From the NCBI RefSeq assembly GCF_014212125.1, contig NZ_JACJVP010000011.1, positions 62,001-126,000 on the forward strand: a DNA stretch of 64,000 nt, read 5' to 3'. Below the pieces are notes generated by a model. It did no database searches. It was not told the origin of the DNA and saw only the letters and a list, made by a program, of their open reading frames with translations. This document shows, in pieces, positions 26,086 through 34,455 of the stretch. This DNA comes from Cohnella nanjingensis. Its GTDB lineage: Bacteria; Bacillota; Bacilli; Paenibacillales; Paenibacillaceae. The translations under genes and the position numbers were made by a program. Numbering within the stretch: the first letter of the stretch is position 1; every line of letters starts with the position of its first letter.

Positions 26086-27756
26086 ATGAAAATCAGAACC
26101 AGGAGTTACATGCCGTTTGCCATGGCCCTTGTCCTTGCCTCGCTGCTGGCCGGCTGCGCAAAAGACGGCGGCGACTCTGCGCCGGCATCCGATTCGGCGC
26201 AAGCGGAAGCGAGCAAGCCCGTCACGTTCACGTATTTCAACGCGGCGGTAGCAGGCAAGGACGGCAACACGAACGAGACGGTGCTGGGCAAGCTGCTGGA
26301 AGAGCAGACCGGCGTCAACTTCAAGATCGAGCATCTGGTCGGCGATCTGAACACGAAGCTGGGCGTCATGGTCGCGAGCGGCGAGTATCCCGACGTCGTC
26401 GTGCCGGACAGCGGGATCGACAAGATGCTGGACGCCAAAGCGTTCATCCCGTTGAACGACCTGATCGACCGCTATGCGCCCAACCTCAAGAAGCTGTACG
26501 CGCCTTATTGGGATCAGATGCCCTCGGAGGACGGCAACATTTACATCATTCCTTTTGCGGCAAGTCATGGCTTCGTTCCCGACATGTACCAGCCGGGCGC
26601 ATTCTACATTCAGCGAGGCGTGCTCAAGGAGTTCGGATATCCGAAGGTGAAGACGCTGGACGAATACTTCGACTTGATCAAGCGTTACAAAGAGAAGCAC
26701 CCGCAGATCAACGGCGGCGATACGATCGGCTTCGAGACGCTCACGGACGACTGGCGCTTCTTCACGTTGACGAATCCGGCGCCGAACCTGAACGGTCTCC
26801 CCAATGAGGGCGAGGTGTACGTCGACAAGGACACGCATCTGGCGTATGCGACCGGAGACAAGCCATTCATGAAGCGCTGGATCCGGAAGCTGAACGAAGT
26901 CAACAGCCAGGGATTGCTGGATAAAGAATCGCTGGTCGCCAAGTACGACCAATACATCGCCAAGCTGTCTACCGGACGCGTGCTCGGATTTTTCGATTAC
27001 GGTTGGCAGATCATCCCCGCCATGCAGAATCTGGCGCAAGCCGGCAACGACGACCGACAGTTCATCGGCTTCCCGCTTGTCTTCGACCAAGGGACGAAGG
27101 ACCAATACCTGGATCCGCCGACCTTTGCGACGAACCGCGGCATCGGCATCACGACCAGCGCGAAGGATCCGGTCCGGATCATCCAGTATTTCGACAACAT
27201 GGTTAAGGAAGAAAACCAGAAGCTGCTGTTCTGGGGCGAGAAGGGCAAGACGTACGAAGTCGGAGAGAACGGCCGCTTCTTCCGTACGGAAGCGCAAATC
27301 AAGCAGGCGGCTTCTCCCGAATTCCTGCAATCTTACGGATTCGCATATTACAGCTACTACTGGCCGATGGGAGCGGGACTGTATGAGGACGGCAACGCCT
27401 ACTTCCCGGACCGCCAGCCCGAGGTCGTGGAGCAAAGCTATACCGAAGGGGATAAGACGATACTCGAAGCTTACGGACTGAAAGTATTTACCGATGTCTA
27501 CAGCCCCCCGGAGACGCGCAAATGGTACCCGGTCTGGTCCGCGAACAAGCAGCAAGGATCGCCGGAGCAAGTTTTCGAACAGAAGAAAACGGATCTTCAA
27601 AGGAAGGCCTTTCCAAGGCTGATCCTCGCCTCGCCCGACCAATTCGACGCCATGTGGGACGAATACGTTGCCGCCTTCAACAAGCTTAACGTTAAATCCT
27701 ATGAGAATTGGGCGAACGGCGTCGTGCAGGATCGGTTGGACGGCAAGAAAAGATAA
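26086..27756 (+). CDS. Extracellular solute-binding lipoprotein of the second sugar importer
   Basis: From ATG 26086 the product is 556 residues with a textbook lipoprotein signal: MKIRTR, a hydrophobic core and lipobox LLAGC with Cys24. The alternative ATG 26032 has a better ribosome site (AGGGAGG, 7 nt) and would add 18 residues before the signal, so the true start is ambiguous. The body matches LplA/YtcQ-type proteins (LLEEQTGVNFKIE, GEYPDVVVPDSG). It binds a sugar outside the cell for the two permeases that follow and may signal to the upstream kinase. Confidence 0.9.
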   Translation: MKIRTRSYMPFAMALVLASLLAGCAKDGGDSAPASDSAQAEASKPVTFTYFNAAVAGKDGNTNETVLGKLLEEQTGVNFKIEHLVGDLNTKLGVMVASGEYPDVVVPDSGIDKMLDAKAFIPLNDLIDRYAPNLKKLYAPYWDQMPSEDGNIYIIPFAASHGFVPDMYQPGAFYIQRGVLKEFGYPKVKTLDEYFDLIKRYKEKHPQINGGDTIGFETLTDDWRFFTLTNPAPNLNGLPNEGEVYVDKDTHLAYATGDKPFMKRWIRKLNEVNSQGLLDKESLVAKYDQYIAKLSTGRVLGFFDYGWQIIPAMQNLAQAGNDDRQFIGFPLVFDQGTKDQYLDPPTFATNRGIGITTSAKDPVRIIQYFDNMVKEENQKLLFWGEKGKTYEVGENGRFFRTEAQIKQAASPEFLQSYGFAYYSYYWPMGAGLYEDGNAYFPDRQPEVVEQSYTEGDKTILEAYGLKVFTDVYSPPETRKWYPVWSANKQQGSPEQVFEQKKTDLQRKAFPRLILASPDQFDAMWDEYVAAFNKLNVKSYENWANGVVQDRLDGKKR

Positions 27757-27833
27757 TGAAATGAATGAACGAACCGGACAGCGGAGGGCGAAGGGAGCTT
27801 CGGCCTTCCCCGGTTCGGCGGGGAGGCAGAGCG

Positions 27834-28754
27834 TTGGCGAGAAAAACGCGATGGGGCAAACTTCTGGAACAGAGAACGCTGCTGCTGATGTCCGTGCCGT
27901 TCGTCTTGTGGCTGATCGTGTTCCGCTACGTCCCGTTATGGGGCTGGCTGATCGCGTTTCAACACTATCGGCCGGGGAAGCGTTTGTTGCAACAAGAATG
28001 GGTCGGTTTTGATCATTTTAAGTTTTTGTTCCAGGATGAATCGTTCTATCTGGTGATGCGCAATACGCTGGCGATGAGTCTCATCAATCTGACGCTCGGC
28101 TTCGCGACCGCCATCATGCTGGCGATCATGCTGAACGAGCTGCGCAGCGCCTTCTTCAAGAGAACGGTGCAAACGATCAGCTATTTGCCGCATTTCATCT
28201 CGTGGGTCGTCGCTTCCAGCATGATCGTTAACGCGCTCTCCACCGATACGTCCGGCATCGTCAACGGGCTGCTTCTAAAGGTCGGCCTCATCCGCGAGCC
28301 GATCTTGTGGCTGGCCGAAGGCAAATACTTCTGGGGCATATTGGGGATCTCCGAAGTGTGGAAAAACCTCGGGTGGAACACGATCATCTACTTGGCCGCG
28401 ATCACGACGATCGATCCGGCCCAGTACGAAGCCGCGGAGATCGACGGAGCGAACCGCTGGCAGCGCATGCTGTACGTCACGTTGCCCGGACTCAAGCCGG
28501 TCATCGTCATTCTGCTGATTCTGAACCTCGGCAATCTGCTGGAGTCGGGATTCGAGCCCCAATACCTGCTCGGCAACGGCCTTACCGCCGACTATTCCGA
28601 AAATCTGGATCTATTCGTCCTAAAGTACGGCATCGCCATGGGCAACTTCTCGTTCGCGACGGCCGCCGGCATGTTCAAGACGGTCATCAGCGTCGTATTG
28701 CTGTTCGGCGCTAACCATATCGCCAGAAAGCTCGGCCAGCCCAGACTGTTCTAG
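27834..28754 (+). CDS. Sugar ABC transporter permease, LplB-like
   Basis: 306 residues from TTG 27834, chosen because GGGAGG lies 7 nt upstream; the in-frame ATG at 27765 has no ribosome site and would add 23 atypical residues. Six membrane spans; EAA loop YEAAEIDGANRWQRMLYVTLP. It pairs with the next permease. No ATPase gene accompanies it, as for the other carbohydrate importers here. Confidence 0.9.
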   Translation: MARKTRWGKLLEQRTLLLMSVPFVLWLIVFRYVPLWGWLIAFQHYRPGKRLLQQEWVGFDHFKFLFQDESFYLVMRNTLAMSLINLTLGFATAIMLAIMLNELRSAFFKRTVQTISYLPHFISWVVASSMIVNALSTDTSGIVNGLLLKVGLIREPILWLAEGKYFWGILGISEVWKNLGWNTIIYLAAITTIDPAQYEAAEIDGANRWQRMLYVTLPGLKPVIVILLILNLGNLLESGFEPQYLLGNGLTADYSENLDLFVLKYGIAMGNFSFATAAGMFKTVISVVLLFGANHIARKLGQPRLF

Positions 28755-28765
28755 GGGGAACCTCT

Positions 28766-29680
28766 ATGAAAACTTCGGCCCGATATCGTACGACGGGCGA
28801 CCGGCTGTTCGATATGTTCAACGTCGTCTGCATGCTCATGCTGATGGCCGTCACGTTGTACCCGTTCCTGAACATGCTTGCGATCTCCTTGAACGACGCG
28901 ATGGACGCCTCCAGGGGCGGCATCTTTCTCAAGCCGAGAATTTTCACTTGGTACAATTATGAATACACGCTGCGCGAAGCTGCCATCTATCATTCGATGC
29001 TCATCTCCGTGCTGCGAACGCTCGTCGGTACCGTAGTGACGGTGTTCTGCTCGGCCATGGTCGCCTACACCGTGAGCAGGCCGGAGTTCGTCCTGCGCAA
29101 GCTGGTGAACGTGTCGTTCATCTTGACGATGTATTTCAGCGGAGGGCTGATCCCCACGTACTTGCTGCACAAAGAGCTGCATCTGATCGGCAGCTTCTGG
29201 GTCTATATCGTCCCGGGCATCGTGGGCGCATTTAACGTGGTCATCATCCGCTCGTTCATCGAAGGCGTTCCGGAAGGGATTGTCGAATCGGCAAAGATCG
29301 ACGGCGCGGGCGATTTCGGCACGTTCATGCGCATCGTGCTGCCGCTCTGCTTGCCGGTTCTGGCGACCGTCTCGCTATTCGTGGCCGTCTGGCAGTGGAA
29401 TTCCTGGTTTGACGTATTTCTCTACAACTCTTCCCATATAAAGCTGAGCACGCTCCAGTACGAGTTGATGAAAATCTTGCAAAGCTCAGGCGCGGCCATG
29501 ACGCAGAAGACGGCGGGAGACGCGTTCGCCAATGCGCGCGGGCAAGCGCTCAACCAAGTGACGCCGGCGTCCATCCGGGCGACGATGACGATCATCGCCA
29601 GCGTGCCGATTATTGTCGTGTATCCGTTTCTGCAGAAGTATTTCGTGAAAGGGATGACGCTCGGAGGCGTCAAGGGATAA
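28766..29680 (+). CDS. Sugar ABC transporter permease, YtcP-like
   Basis: 304 residues with AGGGGGA ribosome site. Six spans; the EAA-like loop is PEGIVESAKIDGAGDFGTFM, and the ending YPFLQKYFVKGMTLGGVKG is the family signature. It completes the second importer (binding protein, LplB-like, YtcP-like). Confidence 0.92.
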   Translation: MKTSARYRTTGDRLFDMFNVVCMLMLMAVTLYPFLNMLAISLNDAMDASRGGIFLKPRIFTWYNYEYTLREAAIYHSMLISVLRTLVGTVVTVFCSAMVAYTVSRPEFVLRKLVNVSFILTMYFSGGLIPTYLLHKELHLIGSFWVYIVPGIVGAFNVVIIRSFIEGVPEGIVESAKIDGAGDFGTFMRIVLPLCLPVLATVSLFVAVWQWNSWFDVFLYNSSHIKLSTLQYELMKILQSSGAAMTQKTAGDAFANARGQALNQVTPASIRATMTIIASVPIIVVYPFLQKYFVKGMTLGGVKG

Positions 29681-29695
29681 AGAGAAACGGAGGAA

Positions 29696-29735
29696 AGAAC
29701 GGCTTCCGGGACGGTTCGCGCCCGGGGGCCGTTCT
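29696..29735. terminator. Hairpin between convergent genes
   Basis: AGAACGGC and GCCGTTCT (8 bp) enclose further GC pairs (CCGGG/CCCGG). It lies between the convergent importer and AraC gene ends. No T-run follows on either strand, so terminator function is uncertain. Confidence 0.4.
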
Positions 29736-29793
29736 GCGCGCGATTCGAACTTGGTTCGGCTGTAATTCGGATGCGGCATTGGGGACGTATGCA

Positions 29794-30609
29794 TTAAGAT
29801 TTGCGCATCCCGCTCCACGATAAGCGGCGGATGTCGGAGGCGGTTCGTCCCGTCTCCTGCTTGACCATGCGGGCGAAATGGTGCGACGTCTTGAAGCCGC
29901 AGCGCTGGGCGATCTCGGTCACGTTAAGACCGGTGCTGATCAGGAGCTCCACTGCCCTATCGATCCGATATCTCCACAGATAGGCGATCGGGGTCGTCTG
30001 CTCGTGCTGCCGGAACAGGCGGACGAGATGTTCGGAGGACAGTCCCGCGACGGCCGCCAAGTCCGATAAAGACAAATCTTCCATATATCGCTCCCGGATG
30101 CGGGTCAGCACTTCGTAGACGGCGGGATGCTTCTCTCGCTGGAGGAGCGCTGTGCGGGATTCGGTCGGATACAGATGGAGCGCGGCGAGACCGAGGCAGG
30201 CGACGACGGGATCCTCGAACGAAGAGAACCGCTGCACGTTCAGCATCAGGTCGAGCAGCCGGTTCATCTCCTCCGAGAGCGGCAGACATTCCGGCAGCTC
30301 GTCCAACGCGAGACGCGCGGCGGCGTCCATCTCGCGCAGATGAACGGCGATCCAGCGATGCCAAGTTTGCTCGGTCTTCGAGAAGGCGAACGTCTCCTCT
30401 CGCCCGGGCTTCAGCATCACCACGTGGCCCGGCGACACGTTCAGCCATCTGCCGTCTATAGAGACGTCCATCCGGCCGGTATACAGCATAACCAGCTGGA
30501 TGTCCTGCTGGATACGGGGACCGAGGCGGCCGCCGGGCGGATAGACGATGGAGCCGGCGACGGCATGCTCGATGTCGCCGATCGAGAGAAGGGGCGGTTG
30601 GGAATCCAT
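29794..30609 (-). CDS. AraC-family transcriptional regulator
   Basis: 271 residues; ATG preceded by GGAGG at 6 nt. N-terminal cupin-like domain (VSPGHVVMLKPGRE) and C-terminal double HTH (LSDLAAVAGLSSEHLVRLFR and IAQRCGFKTSHHFARMVKQE). It is transcribed away from the dioxygenase gene across a 150-bp gap in which ATTCGC...TTCGA occurs twice, so it may control that gene. Confidence 0.85.
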   Translation of the reverse strand: MDSQPPLLSIGDIEHAVAGSIVYPPGGRLGPRIQQDIQLVMLYTGRMDVSIDGRWLNVSPGHVVMLKPGREETFAFSKTEQTWHRWIAVHLREMDAAARLALDELPECLPLSEEMNRLLDLMLNVQRFSSFEDPVVACLGLAALHLYPTESRTALLQREKHPAVYEVLTRIRERYMEDLSLSDLAAVAGLSSEHLVRLFRQHEQTTPIAYLWRYRIDRAVELLISTGLNVTEIAQRCGFKTSHHFARMVKQETGRTASDIRRLSWSGMRKS

Positions 30610-30759
30610 AAGGTGCCTCCATAGATCGTATTCGCGTGTGTTCGATCAATTATATCAATTTCATGTACATATTCGCAAACGGTAGCCATTGTTCGAATAG
30701 CGGCAGCGAGTTATTCTTGGGACAGCAAGAAGATATGCAAAAAAGGGAGAGATGTTGAG

Positions 30760-31503
30760 GTGAACGTTGCTTTTACGCCGCCAATTGCTCCGCTAACGGA
30801 GGAGCAGGTTGATTTTTTTCGGGAGCAGGGGTACTTCCTCTTCAAGAAGGGCATGAGCGAAGATTTGATCGATGCCTTTAACAGACACATCTTTGATATT
30901 CGTGACCAGACGGAGGTGCCGGATTGGGCGGCCTGCGAGCCCGCCAAGAAATACGCGCTCCGGTTGTTTAACCCGCATAAGCACGACAGCTTCTCGCGGC
31001 AGCTCATGAGGCATGCCGTCGTGCGGGGGGCGCTAAACCAGTTGATGGGGCGGGAAGCAGCTTGCGTGCAGAGCATGTACTTCTACAAGGAACCGGGCTC
31101 TCCAGGTCAAGCCTCTCATCAGGACTATTACTATATCAAGAACGATCCGATGACGATGATCGCCGCCTGGACGGCGATGGAGGAGCGCATCGACGAGGAG
31201 AACGGCTGTCTCTGGGTCATGCCCGGCACGCATCATTGGGGCCTCCTCCCCCACGGCGCCGTCAAAAACCTGGAGGAGCACGAAAGCTGGACGGAGGAAA
31301 CCGAGGGCGTGGATACGAGCCGCCAAATTCCGGTCGTCATGGAGAAGGGCGACATCTTATTCTTCAGCGAACTGCTGATCCATTCCTCGAACAAAAACCG
31401 GAGCCAAGACCGCTGGAGACGATCGTACGTGTGCCATTACATTCGGGAGGATTCGAACGTCATGCATCGGGAAGATCTCAGGCAAAAGTATATGCTCTAC
31501 TGA
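30760..31503 (+). CDS. Phytanoyl-CoA dioxygenase (PhyH) family protein
   Basis: 247 residues from GTG 30760. The Fe(II)/2-oxoglutarate facial triad is visible: His120-x-Asp122 in SHQDYYY and His208 in LLIHSSNKNRS, followed by arginines at 218-221 for 2-oxoglutarate. Bacterial members hydroxylate or demethylate small molecules, including osmolytes and phosphonates; the substrate cannot be told here. Divergent from an AraC gene and followed by a long perfect hairpin, so probably a one-gene unit. Confidence 0.85.
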   Translation: MNVAFTPPIAPLTEEQVDFFREQGYFLFKKGMSEDLIDAFNRHIFDIRDQTEVPDWAACEPAKKYALRLFNPHKHDSFSRQLMRHAVVRGALNQLMGREAACVQSMYFYKEPGSPGQASHQDYYYIKNDPMTMIAAWTAMEERIDEENGCLWVMPGTHHWGLLPHGAVKNLEEHESWTEETEGVDTSRQIPVVMEKGDILFFSELLIHSSNKNRSQDRWRRSYVCHYIREDSNVMHREDLRQKYMLY

Positions 31504-31543
31504 AGTCTTCTTGTATGCGGCGGAGACTGAACAGCTCTGCGCG

Positions 31544-31573
31544 AAGCCCAAGCATCCTCGGATGCTTGGGCTT
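31544..31573 (+). terminator. Long perfect hairpin after the dioxygenase gene
   Basis: 14-bp perfect stem AAGCCCAAGCATCC / GGATGCTTGGGCTT with a 2-nt loop, 40 bases after the stop. It lacks a T-run, so it may work as a weak or factor-dependent terminator. Confidence 0.6.
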
Positions 31574-31687
31574 GCGCTGTATGCCGCAATAGGCGTCCAT
31601 GTTAAAGTCCGTTCGCGCTCTCGCTCTTGCCCTGAAAAAGCTCAGCGAAGTTTCCACAAAATGAAATCGGAACTTGTAATGTTTGAT

Positions 31688-31750
31688 GAAAATAAAGTTG
31701 TAGACTGAAAAGTAAAGTCTTAGACTAAGAAAATAAAGTTGTAGACTACA
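31688..31750 (+). repeat. Tandem approx. 20-nt repeats forming an operator-like array
   Basis: Three units end in TAGACT: 31688-31706, 31707-31726 and 31729-31747. The first and third are identical over 19 nt (GAAAATAAAGTTGTAGACT). Perfect small palindromes are embedded: AGTCT-T-AGACT (31716-31726) and TGTAG-A-CTACA (31740-31750). The array lies 80 bases before the CopZ-like gene in an AT-rich stretch and looks like a repressor operator; the regulator is not in the window. Confidence 0.7.
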
Positions 31751-31829
31751 GGGGGCAAGATATGTGGGAAGAGTTAAACAAACGTATTCTCACCCCATAA
31801 GCTCATTCATGGTAAGGAGTTGGTTTACA

Positions 31830-32285
31830 ATGGATTGCTGTACGCCATCCAATAATGTAGGAGTTTCAAAATCGGAGTGCCCTTCCTGCGGTAACAAGGG
31901 CAAGAACGTGCAGCTCATAACGCTTAAGTCCCTGCTTAAAGCTTTAGCTTTAGAAACCATAAAACCCGATAACTCGTACGAATTTTGTTCGAACTCTGCT
32001 TGCACTACCGTTTACTTTAATGGAAACCATTCACAAACATTTGCCGAGGACGACCTTAAGGTGCCTGTGTACCAAAAGAACCCGAGCATGGATGTACCTG
32101 TGTGTTATTGTTTCGATTGGACGAGAGAACGCCTCATGAAAGCGGCAGGAACCGCCCAACAACCGGCTGACCAAATTAAAGCACATGTTCAGGCGGGCCG
32201 TTGTGGGTGCGAGGTAAACAACCCGCAAGGGGCTTGCTGCTTAGGGAACGTGAATGCTTTTGCGCGCGATCTCAACAAAGGTTAA
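31830..32285 (+). CDS. CopZ-like [2Fe-2S]/zinc-binding metallochaperone-type protein
   Basis: 151 residues from ATG 31830 (AAGGAG 10 nt upstream). It is cysteine-rich: CC at 4-5 positions from the start, CPSCG, FCSNSACTTVYF, VCYCFDWT and CGCEVNNPQGACCLG. The pattern matches the N-terminal iron-sulfur/zinc domain of Archaeoglobus CopZ and related stand-alone proteins often found with heavy-metal genes. The copper-binding HMA half of CopZ is absent. GC content and codon use are clearly lower than in neighbours, suggesting horizontal gain. No metal pump is adjacent. Confidence 0.75.
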   Translation: MDCCTPSNNVGVSKSECPSCGNKGKNVQLITLKSLLKALALETIKPDNSYEFCSNSACTTVYFNGNHSQTFAEDDLKVPVYQKNPSMDVPVCYCFDWTRERLMKAAGTAQQPADQIKAHVQAGRCGCEVNNPQGACCLGNVNAFARDLNKG

Positions 32286-32465
32286 TCCTCCTATTCGAAG
32301 CAGCATGCGGATGGTGTCGCTTTCGCAGGTATAGCCCTCATTCAGGAGATGATCAAAATGTTATCGCGGTTTATCCTTTTAATACCTATTTAACAGCTTG
32401 TTGATATCGGATTGACGCACGGCTGGTATCCTGGAGGCAAGGACCTATCTCTAGGAGGGATACTG

Positions 32466-33317
32466 ATGCAGCAATCCGGCGAAGCGTACGCCGTGTCGCA
32501 CCCCGTCCTCGCCAGCGATTCGCTCGGCTGGGATCGAATACGGATGTCGCAATGGTACAGCCCTCAACAAGCGTTCGTCACTTCCGGCTCCGAGGCCTCC
32601 AAACATCTCGTTTGCATCCACTGCACCTCCTACTACGAGAATTACTACACGATCCACGTCATCCCTTCCCACGAAGCGGTTCTATGCCCCTGGGAGAGAG
32701 CCTCCCTTTATTTCCTGAAGATCGAGATCGAGCCCGCTTTGGCGGACGAGCTGGCCTGCGCGTCCGGCGGGGGGCCTGTCCGGCTGACCAGGCAGTACCA
32801 TGTGCGCGATCCGAAGCTCCTTCAGTTAGGACTATGGATGTTCGAGGAGTTGCGGGGCGGCGGCGCCAAAGGAACCGTCTATGCCGAGTCGCTGGTCCGC
32901 ATGCTCGTCCTCCATCTGCTCCACCATTACGCGGCTCCCGGCGAGGGCGATGCCGGCGGCGCCACGGGCGCGGGGAGCCGCGAGATCGATCAATCGATTC
33001 AATACATGCGCGCGAATCTGGAGCGGGATATCTCCCTCGTCGAGCTGGCCGGAGCCGCCAACTTGAGCTTGTCCCACTTCATCCGGCTCTTCAAGCAGCA
33101 GACGGGATATCCGCCTCATCATTTTCTGATCCGGCTCCGGATCGAGCGCTCGAAGCTGCTCATCCGGTCGGGCCAAGCGGGATTGAAGGAGATCGCCGTC
33201 CAGATCGGCTTCGCCGATCAAGGGCACTTCACCCGATCGTTCAAGCGAATCACCGGACTCACGCCCATGCAGTACGCTTCGGGGATATCCGGCGACCGCC
33301 GCTCCGGGACCCGCTAA
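32466..33317 (+). CDS. AraC-family transcriptional regulator
   Basis: 283 residues from ATG 32466 (AGGAGGG 6 nt upstream). N-terminal ligand-binding region with cysteines (VCIHCTSYYEN) and C-terminal double HTH (LVELAGAANLSLSHFIRLFK and IAVQIGFADQGHFTRSFKR ending LTPMQYA). It lies just upstream of, and in the same direction as, the third importer, and a direct repeat stands between them; probable regulator of that operon. Confidence 0.85.
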   Translation: MQQSGEAYAVSHPVLASDSLGWDRIRMSQWYSPQQAFVTSGSEASKHLVCIHCTSYYENYYTIHVIPSHEAVLCPWERASLYFLKIEIEPALADELACASGGGPVRLTRQYHVRDPKLLQLGLWMFEELRGGGAKGTVYAESLVRMLVLHLLHHYAAPGEGDAGGATGAGSREIDQSIQYMRANLERDISLVELAGAANLSLSHFIRLFKQQTGYPPHHFLIRLRIERSKLLIRSGQAGLKEIAVQIGFADQGHFTRSFKRITGLTPMQYASGISGDRRSGTR

Positions 33318-33341
33318 CGTCATCTCCTACACCTACCCAAG

Positions 33342-33395
33342 GCCCGGCGACAGAAGCTTGAGCGGTTCCGCAAGCGAACGCCGCGGGCTTTTTTT
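33342..33395 (+). terminator. Terminator after the AraC gene
   Basis: GCCCGGCG pairs with CGCC-GC-GGGC (2-nt bulge) around an inner GCGGTTC/GAACGC hairpin, and a seven-T run follows at 33389-33395. Confidence 0.7.
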
Positions 33396-33453
33396 CATGG
33401 GCGAGAAAGACCTTTCTCGTCTTGACGGCTGCCTGATCCTTTTGTCCGATTGG

Positions 33454-33492
33454 CATTTTTGTTCAACGATAGGCGCATTTTGTTCAATAGGC
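33454..33492 (+). repeat. Direct repeat, candidate AraC operator
   Basis: CATTTTTGTTCAACGATAGGC (33454-33474) and CATTTTGTTCAATAGGC (33476-33492) are near copies with a 22-bp period, about two helical turns. This is the usual geometry of an AraC-family dimer site. It lies 86 bases before the propeller/importer operon. Confidence 0.5.
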
Positions 33493-33577
33493 GGGTGGGG
33501 GGCGGACGATAGGATGAGAGTAGAGCCGGGCCATCGGCCGGGCCATTCATTCCATCATCCGATAGGAGGAGAAAAGC

Positions 33578-34423
33578 TTGAAATGGGGTAAAGTATCGGG
33601 TTTGCTGCTCGCCGGGATGCTAACGTTCGGTTCGATGTCGTACGCGGAGTCCGGAACGCCATCTTCCGCAGCCGCATCGTCCGCCGCGCTGGCCGCGTGG
33701 CAGGAGGTCTCGGTTCAAACCTTCTCGCTCTTGGACGCATTCGAGCGGGGACAAGGCGTAACGACGGACGGGACGGCATGGATCTTCAACTCGACGCTCG
33801 GTCTACTTCGTACGGCGCTGGACGGCCAGACCGTACTCGTCCGGAACGCGGCTGCCATTCCGCTCGCGATCGCGCTCAAAGGCGGGGATCATATCGGCGA
33901 CGTGTCCTACTACGACGGCAAAATCTACGCGCCGATCGAAGACGGCAAAAACTATCAGCATCCCTACATCGCGATCTATGACGCCAAGACGCTGAAGTAT
34001 ACGGGCAAATCCTACGAGCTTCCGCTCAGCCTGCACCCGGGCGGCGTGCCGTGGGTCGCCGTCGACGCGGCCCGCGGCCAAGTGTACACGGCTGCCTGGA
34101 GCAACGCGACCGTCCTGAACGTCTTCAGCTTGAGCGACATGCATCTGATCAAGACGGTGCCGCTCACCCAAAGCGTCGACCGGATCCAGGGAGCGGAGAT
34201 GTATAACGGCCTGCTCTACGCCTCTTCGGACAACGATACGCAGACGGTCTATTCGATCGATCCGGATACGGGCGCGGTCGCCACGGCGTTCGACCGCAAC
34301 CTTCCGAGCGGAACGGAGGCGCAGGGCATCGCGGTGCTCCCGACCGCGGACGGCGCGATCCTGCACATTCTCGACGTCGGCACGTCGCGGGTCACGATCA
34401 ACTTCAGAGGGTACGCGCAATAA
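33578..34423 (+). CDS. Secreted beta-propeller-like protein of unknown function
   Basis: 281 residues from a TTG start preceded by AGGAGGAG. A signal peptide is clear (hydrophobic core LLLAGMLTFG, likely cleavage after SYA). The body shows repeated blades with WVAVDAARGQVYTAAWSN, VYSIDPDTGA and similar, typical of YncE/NHL-like propellers. It heads the third importer operon, so it could be an extracytoplasmic carbohydrate-binding or lyase-like protein; no catalytic residues could be assigned. Confidence 0.7.
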   Translation: MKWGKVSGLLLAGMLTFGSMSYAESGTPSSAAASSAALAAWQEVSVQTFSLLDAFERGQGVTTDGTAWIFNSTLGLLRTALDGQTVLVRNAAAIPLAIALKGGDHIGDVSYYDGKIYAPIEDGKNYQHPYIAIYDAKTLKYTGKSYELPLSLHPGGVPWVAVDAARGQVYTAAWSNATVLNVFSLSDMHLIKTVPLTQSVDRIQGAEMYNGLLYASSDNDTQTVYSIDPDTGAVATAFDRNLPSGTEAQGIAVLPTADGAILHILDVGTSRVTINFRGYAQ

Positions 34424-34455
34424 CGAAATAGAGCTTACGGGGAGAGACTTCGTTC

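Noticed and set aside
29696..29735. Confident bidirectional terminator
   Set aside because: The stem is good but neither strand has a T-run, so it is listed only with low confidence.
31688..31750. Possible CRISPR array
   Set aside because: Only three short repeats with no true spacers and no cas genes; better explained as an operator array.
33500..33530. Promoter of the third importer operon around TAGGAT
   Set aside because: The nearest -35-like TTGTTC is 24 bases away, too far for a sigma-A promoter.
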